From the NCBI GenBank assembly GCA_964502635.1, contig CAZCXI010000115.1, positions 1-8,340 on the forward strand: DNA of 8,340 nucleotides, in the 5' to 3' direction. The notes under the pieces are model-generated. The model was given only the letters and a program-made list of their open reading frames with translations. It had not been told where the DNA came from and did not search any database. Both the position numbers and the translations under genes were made by a program. The DNA comes from C00003060 sp964502635. Lineage in GTDB: Bacteria; Desulfobacterota; Desulfobacteria; Desulfobacterales; C00003060. Shown here piece after piece: positions 1-4,667 of this stretch; position 1 is the first letter of the stretch; the number at the start of each line of letters is the position of its first letter.

Positions 1-193
1 ATAGTCCAGGGAATAAATGTGGTCACACCAAGCGCTGATCCCCGCCGATGCTGCTCTGTCCGCTGACCCAGACAGTTCGGCTTGCCTTCCAAATCCACAG
101 GCCAAGGTGGGCCGAGAATGAGGCGGAGACACCCGTCTAAACGTCCAACAGCGTGCCTCCATCACTGCGAGCGAGGAGAGCGAAGCTCAGCAT
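1..193. other. Left-edge segment with no assignable gene
   Basis: No start codon with a ribosome-binding site and no recognisable protein was found here. On the minus strand a frame from an ATG at 162 stays open to the window edge (54 codons), and a second minus frame is also open over most of the segment. Neither translation resembles a known family and neither has a Shine-Dalgarno sequence. The stretch around 160-187, rich in GCGAG/GCGAAGC, resembles dispersed REP-like sequence seen in many environmental genomes, but this is a weak impression. The 11-bp array at 194-247 points leftwards into this segment, so a gene or structured leader could begin here and continue beyond the window. Confidence 0.3.
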
Positions 194-247
194 TCATGTT
201 AGATGGTAAGCCTGGATTGTTAGGTTCGAGTTAGAGAAGAGTTAGAA
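194..247 (-). promoter_or_regulatory. 11-bp-periodic PHO-box-like array, leftward facing
   Basis: Read on the minus strand, three contiguous 11-bp units at 237-247, 226-236 and 215-225 each contain the core CTAAC at the same register. A fourth CTAAC unit lies at 194-204, one base out of phase. The units resemble those upstream of phoB (7284-7327) and of the mgsA operon (3406-3449). In both of those cases the motif runs in the direction of the gene, so by analogy this array would drive something to the left of 194. No such gene is visible in the window, which keeps confidence modest. Confidence 0.4.
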
Positions 248-594
248 TTCAATGAACGAGTACGAATGAAGTTTCCAGGATCTGGACAACGTTCCGGGAT
301 GTGGGCACTAAGAAGGCCCTCACCAGCTGGCTTCCGGGACTTGCAAATCTGGTCAAGCTGTGCTTTATATTTGAGAGCTTAAAGAAACCGAAAATCACGC
401 GGCTGGCACGTTCAATGATGCACAACCGATTCGAACGACAATATGTTGTATAGCGTGCGGGCATCCTGAATGATGTCATTTGCAGGCGTCCCGTTCGCGT
501 CTATATTTTCGAGCTCATGGGCAAGTGAGCTTTTGCCTTGCGGCGTGCACCCTGAGTACCAGGGCCCCCTTTTCTTATAGGATAGGAGAGAGGC
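248..594. other. Gene-poor spacer with a possible decayed coding fragment
   Basis: No supported gene was found. On the plus strand the frame from 256 to a TAG at 451-453 is open for about 65 codons and its translation looks protein-like (basic, with a hydrophobic middle). It lacks a start codon at its beginning and follows directly on a stop, so it may be the remnant of a broken gene. The longest minus-strand frame over the same bases looks like a shadow. At 511-532 there is a short stem (AGCTCA/TGAGCT with an 8-base loop) followed by TTTTG, and at 480-507 a possible TTGCAG-16-TATATT promoter for the gene at 595. Both are weak. Confidence 0.3.
480..507 (+). promoter_or_regulatory. Weak candidate sigma-70-type promoter
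   Basis: TTGCAG (480-485) and TATATT (502-507) are separated by 16 bases, about 85 bases upstream of the TTG start at 595. The -35 hexamer matches the consensus only at its first three positions, so this is a suggestion rather than an identification. Confidence 0.2.
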
Positions 595-933
595 TTGAAA
601 GCAACGAAACTAAAATGCTCCAGCTGTGGGCACGACGAGCTGAATATCGAAGAAATAATAAGGCGACGTGATGCGATTGTGCCGGATTTAGGGCAATGGT
701 ATAATTTTAACGACTCTGATGACGTTCAAAGACTCAATGATTGGTTGGATCATTGGTGGTCTCGACTAGGCGTTGAAGACAAAGAAGGCTGTGTGGCGGA
801 TTTGGATGGGGAGGCACAAAAAAGAGACTGGTCTGACAGGAGCGTTGAAGAGAGAATCCTTCTAATGCTATTTCGCTACCATAATGAACTGCTGGTCCGA
901 GACCTTGTGAAATACCTTCCCGATGAATATTGA
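595..933 (+). CDS. Hypothetical protein with N-terminal Cys-x-x-Cys
   Basis: This is a 112-residue soluble protein that I do not recognise. The N-terminus carries Cys8-x-x-Cys11-Gly, the first half of a zinc-ribbon knuckle, but no second Cys pair follows (the only other cysteine lies in the EGC triplet mid-protein), so metal binding is uncertain. The rest is acidic and tryptophan-rich, with a predicted helical C-terminus. The start is a TTG preceded by AGGAGAG at 584-590 at good spacing; the next ATG would cut off the Cys pair. It is an isolated gene, ending just before the GC-rich hairpins at 949-979 and 1009-1051. There is no transmembrane segment or signal peptide. The strong ribosome-binding site and sensible amino acid composition support a real gene. 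Confidence 0.6.
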   Translation: MKATKLKCSSCGHDELNIEEIIRRRDAIVPDLGQWYNFNDSDDVQRLNDWLDHWWSRLGVEDKEGCVADLDGEAQKRDWSDRSVEERILLMLFRYHNELLVRDLVKYLPDEY

Positions 934-948
934 CGCCGTTGGCAAAGT

Positions 949-979
949 GAAGCCTCCCCGCCCTCCCGGGCGGGGCTTC
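949..979 (-). repeat. GC-rich hairpin resembling an IS200/IS605 right end (copy 1)
   Basis: A perfect 8-bp stem CCCCGCCC/GGGCGGGG (956-963, 968-975) closes a 4-base loop. Outside it, GAAG (949-952) pairs with CTTC (976-979), leaving a three-base bulge. Read on the minus strand it gives GAAGCCCCGCCC...GGGCGGGGAGG followed by CTTCAC, the pattern I associate with the 3' end of tnpB-bearing IS200/IS605 elements. No tnpA or tnpB reading frame is present, so this would be a remnant or a non-autonomous end. It may also act as a transcription barrier after the gene at 595-933. Confidence 0.4.
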
Positions 980-1008
980 CCGGTAAGGAAGATTGCCATT
1001 TTTGTATA

Positions 1009-1051
1009 GCTCCCCTTGACCCCGCCCTTCCGGACGGGGCTTGCGGGGAGC
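1009..1051. repeat. GC-rich compound hairpin, second copy of the same family
   Basis: The inner stem is CCCCGCCC (1020-1027) with GGACGGGG (1032-1039), with one mismatch and a TTCC loop. The outer stem is GCTCCCC (1009-1015) with GGGGAGC (1045-1051). The core matches the hairpin at 949-979, 60-70 bases away, so the two are diverged copies of one repeat. It lies directly upstream of the small membrane ORF at 1120, where it could affect that mRNA, though no role is shown. Confidence 0.4.
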
Positions 1052-1119
1052 AGGCCGGTCAAGGCTCTCAAGTGGTGCCGCGCATCAACGCTAATGTACG
1101 GAAAGGAGGTGTTTGGAAG

Positions 1120-1227
1120 ATGAACCAATGGGACTGGAAGCTACTTTTATCCGTCTGTATTGTCTGCGGGGTTGTCGGTCTCTTAGTATTGGTAGTATTT
1201 GCAACGATGTTGGGGGTGTTTAGTTAA
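1120..1227 (+). CDS. 35-residue single-span membrane peptide
   Basis: This small ORF encodes 35 residues starting MNQWDWK, followed by a continuous hydrophobic stretch (about residues 8-34, rich in Leu and Val) and ending with TAA. It is preceded by AAAGGAGGTG at 1102-1111, an almost perfect anti-16S complement, with 8 bases to the ATG; this is the strongest ribosome-binding site in the window. That signal and the single clean membrane span make it a credible small membrane protein. Two cysteines sit in the helix (residues 13 and 16). The family is not recognised. It lies 84 bases upstream of the pyrophosphatase gene on the same strand and could be cotranscribed with it. Similar peptides often act as regulators or accessory subunits of membrane complexes, but nothing here identifies a partner. 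Confidence 0.55.
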   Translation: MNQWDWKLLLSVCIVCGVVGLLVLVVFATMLGVFS

Positions 1228-1249
1228 ACCAATTTGAAACTGCATGCAT

Positions 1250-1273
1250 GAAGCTACAGGGAATACGCTCGCA
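1250..1273. repeat. Partial copy of the dispersed AAGCTACRGGGAATRCGCTCGC repeat
   Basis: The sequence AAGCTACAGGGAATACGCTCGC is nearly identical to the right half of the hairpin repeat at 7432-7450 and similar to that at 7365-7376. The left stem arm (CCCTGTAG or CCCCGCAG) is missing here, so this copy cannot form the hairpin. Confidence 0.5.
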
Positions 1274-1311
1274 TTTGCCGTTCAAAGAGACCTGTTTCGA
1301 AGGAAAATATC

Positions 1312-1995
1312 ATGAAAAGAGCTTTTCCATTGTGGTTCATTCTGATTGTAAGCCTCTCCAACGTCTCATGCCTTTCGAACCAGGGGCCAAGAGCGAACAT
1401 CGCTCCAGGACTTACTGTTGTTGATGCGTATACGATCGCTGGCGGCAAAAGTTTGTTGACCGGATTTCCGGCCCTGAATCCTGAGGGAACAATAAACGCC
1501 GTGATTGAAATACCGTCTGGCACAACAGCAAAATGGGAAGTCGGCAAGCCCCACGGTGAACTCAAGTGGGAGTTTGAGAAGGGCAAACCCCGCGTTGTTA
1601 AGTACCTGGGCTATCCGGGAAACTACGGCATGATCCCTCGGACTTTGCTGCCCAAGGAACTCGGCGGTGACGGCGACCCTCTGGATGTGTTGGTTCTCGG
1701 TCGAGCGCTTCCCCGCGGGTCTGTTGTAGAAGCCAAAGTCCTGGGTGTACTGAAGCTGCTCGACCGGGGAGAGCAAGATGACAAGATCATTGCGGTTGCC
1801 AAAGAAAGCCCCCTGTACAAAGTCGACAGCATAAAGGAATTAGACACCAGGTTTCCCGGTGTCACGACCATTGTCGAAACATGGTTCCTCAATTATAAAG
1901 GGGCTGGAAAGATGGAAAGCCGAGGCTTTTCTGAGGCAAACGAAGCTATGAACGTGATACAAACGGCTGTGGAGGCTTTCAATAATAACCCGTAG
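1312..1995 (+). CDS. ppa: Exported family I inorganic pyrophosphatase
   Basis: The 227-residue product hydrolyses pyrophosphate to two phosphates. Residues 1-20 (basic MKR, then a hydrophobic core ending VSC) form a signal peptide; Cys20 could be lipidated, though Asn17 at -3 is a poor lipobox residue. The mature part carries the full family I active site: Lys74, Arg94, Tyr105, metal-binding Asp120/Asp122/Asp125 in DGDPLDVLV, Asp151, Asp156, Lys158, and Tyr195-Lys196. EIP-(5)-K spacing, GEQDDKIIA and FPG resemble yeast-type rather than E. coli-type pyrophosphatases. Most bacterial family I enzymes are cytoplasmic, so the export signal is unusual and points to periplasmic phosphate release. 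The start ATG has AAGGA at 1300-1304. It converges on the mgsA operon and no PHO-like array precedes it. Confidence 0.9.
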   Translation: MKRAFPLWFILIVSLSNVSCLSNQGPRANIAPGLTVVDAYTIAGGKSLLTGFPALNPEGTINAVIEIPSGTTAKWEVGKPHGELKWEFEKGKPRVVKYLGYPGNYGMIPRTLLPKELGGDGDPLDVLVLGRALPRGSVVEAKVLGVLKLLDRGEQDDKIIAVAKESPLYKVDSIKELDTRFPGVTTIVETWFLNYKGAGKMESRGFSEANEAMNVIQTAVEAFNNNP

Positions 1996-2175
1996 TCTTC
2001 CAGCGTTAACCCTGTCTATGCGAAATGTCGAGGAAGAAACAGAAAGAGGAAAGAAGTAGGGTCGCCCATTCATACGTATTCATTCCCTGACCTCTGATGT
2101 TCCATCCCATGTCTTCACCGTCTGGAACCTAGCTCTTGCCATCGTGTGTTATCCGACAAACCTCACGAAAGGCTA
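1996..2175. other. Convergent spacer between ppa and the receiver gene
   Basis: These 180 bases separate two convergent genes. I see no strong stem followed by a T-run on either strand. ATTCAT is repeated around a central ACGT near 2070, but without supporting context it has no assigned role. Confidence 0.3.
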
Positions 2176-2598
2176 TCAAGACGCGAAGGCTACACGGCGG
2201 TTCCCATAACTTGGCCGTGCGTCCCCTGCCGCTTCAATGGCCTGTTGTCGCGCTAGGACGTCGGCTATCTTTTCTTTCAGTTCGTCAAAGGCCATGCTCT
2301 TTATCACATAGCCATCGCCTCTGGACACGCGCAGGTCCTCCCTATAGCTGTCATAAGCGGTATAGATAATAACGGGTATCTTAGGATATTGTCCCTTGAT
2401 GTCGTGCAGCACGCCAAATCCGTCAGCTTCATCCAGATACAAATCGAGAAGCACCAGATCCGGTTTTGAGAATCTCAGATTGACCCTAACTGACTTGGCG
2501 TCTCCCAAGCTGTGCACCCGGTATCCCTCAGAGATGAGCTCCTCAGAAGCGAGCTCCCGAATGCACTGCTGATCATCGATAACGAGAATCTTTTTCAT
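2176..2598 (-). CDS. Single-domain response regulator (receiver)
   Basis: A 140-residue stand-alone REC domain with no output domain. It has the acidic pair Asp8-Asp9, phosphoacceptor Asp52 (in DLVLLDLYLD), switch residue Thr80, aromatic Tyr97 and invariant Lys100. Lys100 is followed by Ser rather than the usual Pro. Residues after about 120 form a short, Ala/Arg-rich tail of unknown function. The start overlaps the mgsA stop in ATGA, and AGGAAGG stands upstream inside mgsA, indicating translational coupling and a shared transcript. Lone receivers act through protein-protein contacts or as phosphate sinks; here the likely context is control of the methylglyoxal pathway or its signalling, which is inference. 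The cognate kinase is unknown; no orphan kinase gene is adjacent. Confidence 0.9.
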   Translation of the reverse strand: MKKILVIDDQQCIRELASEELISEGYRVHSLGDAKSVRVNLRFSKPDLVLLDLYLDEADGFGVLHDIKGQYPKIPVIIYTAYDSYREDLRVSRGDGYVIKSMAFDELKEKIADVLARQQAIEAAGDARPSYGNRRVAFAS

Positions 2599-3029
2599 CC
2601 TTGCCTTCCTATCTGTTTCGTGTAGTCTTTAATAATAGCTTCGTACTCCTCCTCAAACAATCTGCTTGATATGAGAAAGTCCGCGGTTGACCGGTTGCAA
2701 GCAACCGGCAGGTTATAGACCACGGACATTCTGAGCAGTGCCTTGACATCTACATCATGTGGATGTGGTGTCATCGGGTCCCAAAAAAATATCAAGATAT
2801 CCAGTTCGCCGTTGGCTATCATGGCACCCAGCTGTTGGTCGCCACCCAGTGGACCACTTTTCAGTCTGTGAACCTCCAGTGAACATGCCTCAGATATGAT
2901 CTTGCCCGTTGTTCCCGTGGCAAATAGCCGATGTTGGGTCAGTACTTCAGCGTTGTACGTCACCCAACCCAACAAGTCCTCTTTTCTCTGGTCATGAGCA
3001 ACCAAAGCGATTCTCTTTTGCTTTTCCAT
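2595..3029 (-). CDS. mgsA: Methylglyoxal synthase
   Basis: This cytoplasmic enzyme converts dihydroxyacetone phosphate to methylglyoxal plus inorganic phosphate, bypassing lower glycolysis. The 144-residue length is normal for the family. Recognisable blocks are IALVAHDQRK near the N-terminus, FATGTTG (residues 36-42, phosphate-binding), SGPLGGDQQ (58-66) and FFWDP...PHDVDVKALLR (81-99). Residues equivalent to E. coli His19, Asp71, Asp91, His98 and Asp101 are all present as His12, Asp64, Asp84, His91 and Asp94. The gene sits 18 bases after an 88-aa unknown gene and overlaps the downstream receiver by 4 bases. AAAGGA precedes the ATG. The enzyme family is known to be inhibited by phosphate, which fits the PHO-like array upstream of the operon. 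Confidence 0.95.
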   Translation of the reverse strand: MEKQKRIALVAHDQRKEDLLGWVTYNAEVLTQHRLFATGTTGKIISEACSLEVHRLKSGPLGGDQQLGAMIANGELDILIFFWDPMTPHPHDVDVKALLRMSVVYNLPVACNRSTADFLISSRLFEEEYEAIIKDYTKQIGRQG

Positions 3030-3047
3030 GTCACCATTCCTTTGTTG

Positions 3048-3314
3048 TTACATTGGCCTCAACAAACCCATTCCCTTCGACTTCAAGCCGTGAATGACAT
3101 CGTGTACATCCACATTTTTCTCCAACCACGATGTAATCCTCCTAGTCATATCTTCGTTCATTTCCTTGTCTATTAGATTGAATTCCTTAACATTTGCCTT
3201 TCTGTTGTACACAAACACAACCTGAGTGGATACATTTTCCGGCAGACCCAGGTCCTTGCCAATCATGATACTGAACACCGACATCAGTTTGTCGACGTGT
3301 CTTTCCTTTGCCAT
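3048..3314 (-). CDS. Hypothetical 88-aa protein, first gene of mgsA operon
   Basis: The family is not recognised. The product is a small, soluble, mixed-charge protein with no cysteines, signal peptide or membrane span. It has alternating hydrophobic segments (a predicted strand QVVFVYNRK mid-protein, then an amphipathic helix containing MTRRITSWLEKN) and a C-terminal GLKSKGMGLL. The ATG at 3314 was chosen because GGAGG (3320-3324) lies 5 bases upstream; an ATG at 3326 would place its own start within that ribosome-binding site. It is followed after 18 bases by mgsA, so the three genes form one operon. Its position as the leading gene, just below the PHO-like array, suggests a role tied to the methylglyoxal or phosphate response. 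Confidence 0.7.
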   Translation of the reverse strand: MAKERHVDKLMSVFSIMIGKDLGLPENVSTQVVFVYNRKANVKEFNLIDKEMNEDMTRRITSWLEKNVDVHDVIHGLKSKGMGLLRPM

Positions 3315-3390
3315 ATTTTCCTCCATCCGTTAGCGATCTGAGATCTAAGTGCCAAAACCTTTCACAAACACACAATCCATCTCTCCATGC

Positions 3391-3449
3391 GTTATGATGT
3401 GCAAAGATAGTTAGACGACTATTACAATACTGTTAGATATTCGTGAGAA
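3391..3449 (-). promoter_or_regulatory. PHO-box-like array upstream of the mgsA operon
   Basis: On the minus strand, four contiguous 11-bp units at 3439-3449, 3428-3438, 3417-3427 and 3406-3416 carry the in-register cores CTCAC, CTAAC, GTAAT and CTAAC; a weaker fifth (TGCAC) lies at 3395-3405. The first two units match the phoB upstream array at 16 of 20 aligned positions (minus-strand TTCTCA...TCTAACAG). CATAAC at 3396-3391 starts ten bases after the last good unit, the usual place of the -10 element in PhoB-activated promoters, where the box replaces the -35. The period and layout match a PhoB box; the bases are a variant of the E. coli consensus. The first operon gene starts about 77 bases downstream. 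Confidence 0.65.
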
Positions 3450-3657
3450 ATGTCCAGTTCCTTCAAGTCTGTGAGGCATACGCAGCAGAAGTGGTTTAGC
3501 AGGATACCCATCCACCTTGCCGGTCAACCGTGTTAAGGTCGTCATGGAGGATACAAAAAACTCGCAGAATCCTAATAAACGGCAAACAATAGAGACTTAA
3601 ACTTCAAACAAATCAACAGGGATAAATGGCTCAGAGAGAATTAGGGCCAATCTTCAA
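3450..3657 (+). other. Spacer upstream of the small tail-anchored protein gene
   Basis: No strong gene lies here. An 18-codon ORF (ATG at 3544, TAA at 3598-3600) has AAGG upstream and a very polar translation; it could be a leader peptide or chance. An ATG at 3626 opens a frame that runs through the next gene out of phase, and its translation looks like a shadow. No clear promoter hexamers were found. Confidence 0.25.
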
Positions 3658-3672
3658 TAAGGAGGGACCGCT

Positions 3673-3870
3673 ATGGATCTCTGTCGTACAATTGCAGAAG
3701 ACATCACGAGGATGTCAGACCAGAGGAAGACAAGCAACGACGTGGACCAATGGCAACGCTGGGATGAAGAGCTTGTCGAAGAGTTCGGCCGCTGGGTCAG
3801 TCGACTGGCAAAAGCTTTTGCTATCTTAGTCATCGCTGTTTGCACCGGAGTACTACTACAATTGCTCTGA
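3673..3870 (+). CDS. Small C-terminally anchored membrane protein
   Basis: This 65-residue protein has a polar, acidic N-terminal region (about residues 1-40, Trp/Asp/Glu-rich, likely helical) and one hydrophobic C-terminal segment (about 44-65). This is a tail-anchor arrangement with most of the chain predicted in the cytoplasm. AAGGAGGGA at 3657-3665 sits 7 bases before the ATG, a strong ribosome-binding site. The alternative overlapping frame starting at 3626 gives a low-complexity, non-protein-like product and was discarded. The gene is unrecognised. It stands alone, divergent from the mgsA operon and convergent with arsC, with a weak hairpin (3883-3909) after its stop. Confidence 0.55.
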   Translation: MDLCRTIAEDITRMSDQRKTSNDVDQWQRWDEELVEEFGRWVSRLAKAFAILVIAVCTGVLLQLL

Positions 3871-3882
3871 TAGGGTATCGAA

Positions 3883-3915
3883 GCCGTTTGGTGAAATTAA
3901 CCGCCCGGCATTTTA
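3883..3915 (+). terminator. Weak candidate terminator between convergent genes
   Basis: GCCG (3883-3886) pairs with CGGC (3906-3909), and GGT with ACC inside it; ATTTTA follows on the plus strand. The stem is short and interrupted by an internal loop. It lies in the 42-base gap between the small membrane protein gene and arsC, where a terminator is expected. Confidence 0.3.
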
Positions 3916-4362
3916 CTCATGTGTATCCAGCAATGCCTCAGGCAACTGCTTCACAAATCTCTTGATGTCGTCTCGGATTCGGCGATAGTGGCCCATGGCT
4001 TCCTCCTCATCGCCGGCATCTGCCGCAAACTTCGGCGGATCTTCAAACCCCACGTGTATGACCTTGGTCTTGGCAGGAAAGACCGGGCAGGACTGTGCGG
4101 CGTGATCACAGAGTGTGATCACATAGTCAAATGCAACGTCTCCAAACTCATCTATGGATTTTGACTTTTGACCGGAGATATCGATGCCCACTTCTGCCAT
4201 AGCCTTGATCGCTCTTGGGTCCACAGCGTGGGGTTCAACGCCTGCAGAATAGGGCTCAATCCTATCTCCTTTAAGATATCTCGCCCACGCTTCCGCCATT
4301 TGGCTCCGACACGAGTTTCCCGTACACAAGAAAAGGGCCTTGATCTTTGATGGCGCTACCAT
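3913..4362 (-). CDS. arsC: Thioredoxin-coupled arsenate reductase (LMW-PTP fold)
   Basis: The 149-residue product reduces arsenate to arsenite in the cytoplasm. The P-loop C13-TGNSC-R19 (CX5R) gives nucleophile Cys13 and phosphate-mimic-binding Arg19. The general acid is in EDPP (Asp108-Pro109). The redox pair Cys85 and Cys92 (TLC...SCP) has the same 7-residue spacing as Cys82/Cys89 of the S. aureus pI258 enzyme, separating it from plain tyrosine phosphatases. The ATG at 4362 has GGAAGGG close upstream; a TTG at 4395 would add 11 residues unlike the family and lies in the direct repeat flanking the inserted element. No arsR, arsB or acr3 is next to it. The upstream region was interrupted by the 4403-4609 element, so its promoter may lie in that element or have been displaced. 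Confidence 0.9.
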   Translation of the reverse strand: MVAPSKIKALFLCTGNSCRSQMAEAWARYLKGDRIEPYSAGVEPHAVDPRAIKAMAEVGIDISGQKSKSIDEFGDVAFDYVITLCDHAAQSCPVFPAKTKVIHVGFEDPPKFAADAGDEEEAMGHYRRIRDDIKRFVKQLPEALLDTHE

Positions 4363-4392
4363 GTCCCTTCCATACCAGCCGTTGAGGCTGGC

Positions 4393-4402
4393 CAATTATG
4401 AT
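4393..4402 (+). repeat. Left flanking direct repeat (possible target duplication)
   Basis: CAATTATGAT here is repeated exactly at 4610-4619, on either side of the inverted-repeat element. A 9-10 bp duplication is typical of several transposase families. Confidence 0.6.
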
Positions 4403-4609
4403 AGTTTCGCAAAAAGTCTTTTGTGAGCGAAATTGAGCATTTTGGAGAGAAAGCACTTGAGGTGTTCAGCGTTAAGAAATGCTAACTGCTTGAGGGCCTT
4501 AGCCCGAGTTGAGCGCAAAGCTTCACTGCGTGTTAGCATTTTAGCTGAGCACCTCAATGGCACCCAAAATGTTCACGGAGCGAGCAAAATTGACTTTTTG
4601 CGAAACCAT
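4403..4609. mobile_element. MITE-like inverted-repeat element
   Basis: The ends are inverted repeats: GTTTCGCAAAAAGTC at 4404-4418 is matched as its reverse complement at 4592-4606, 15 of 15 bases. Similarity extends inwards along both arms: an ATTTTGG segment, GAGGTG(T/C)TCAGC and AAATGCTAAC recur inverted, so nearly the whole element folds into one imperfect hairpin of about 207 bases. It contains no open reading frame of useful size. Flanking CAATTATGAT copies mark an insertion. This fits a miniature inverted-repeat transposable element mobilised in trans. It lies about 40 bases upstream of arsC and 60 bases downstream of phoR. Confidence 0.7.
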
Positions 4610-4619
4610 CAATTATGAT
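4610..4619 (+). repeat. Right flanking direct repeat (possible target duplication)
   Basis: Exact copy of the CAATTATGAT at 4393-4402. Confidence 0.6.
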
Positions 4620-4656
4620 GAAAAAAGCATTGGTCCTCGGGTTGGCTGTGTCCTAA
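4615..4656 (+). pseudogene. Possible stub of a signal-peptide-bearing gene
   Basis: Starting in the right direct repeat, ATGATG opens a 13-codon frame (MMKKALVLGLAVS) ended by TAA at 4654-4656. It has the look of the start of a signal peptide, basic then hydrophobic, cut short. It may be what is left of an exported-protein gene, or coincidence. No Shine-Dalgarno sequence is visible and the frame does not continue sensibly after the stop. Confidence 0.2.
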
Positions 4657-4667
4657 CTGTCAAAACG

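Noticed and set aside
1..162. Riboswitch or structured RNA at the left edge
   Set aside because: I compared it mentally with cobalamin, c-di-GMP, fluoride and RNase P RNA cores and found no convincing match.
249..479. 76-codon minus-strand open frame
   Set aside because: No ribosome-binding site, atypical composition and overlap with a more protein-like plus frame; probably chance.
480..671. 63-codon plus-strand frame
   Set aside because: Runs out of phase into the gene at 595, which has the better ribosome-binding site and composition.
1366..1776. 136-codon minus-strand frame inside ppa
   Set aside because: It lies wholly antisense to a pyrophosphatase with a complete active site, so it is a shadow.
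3626..3829. 67-codon frame overlapping the tail-anchored protein gene
   Set aside because: The translation is low in structure and lacks any domain; the 3673 frame has a stronger ribosome-binding site and a clear membrane segment.
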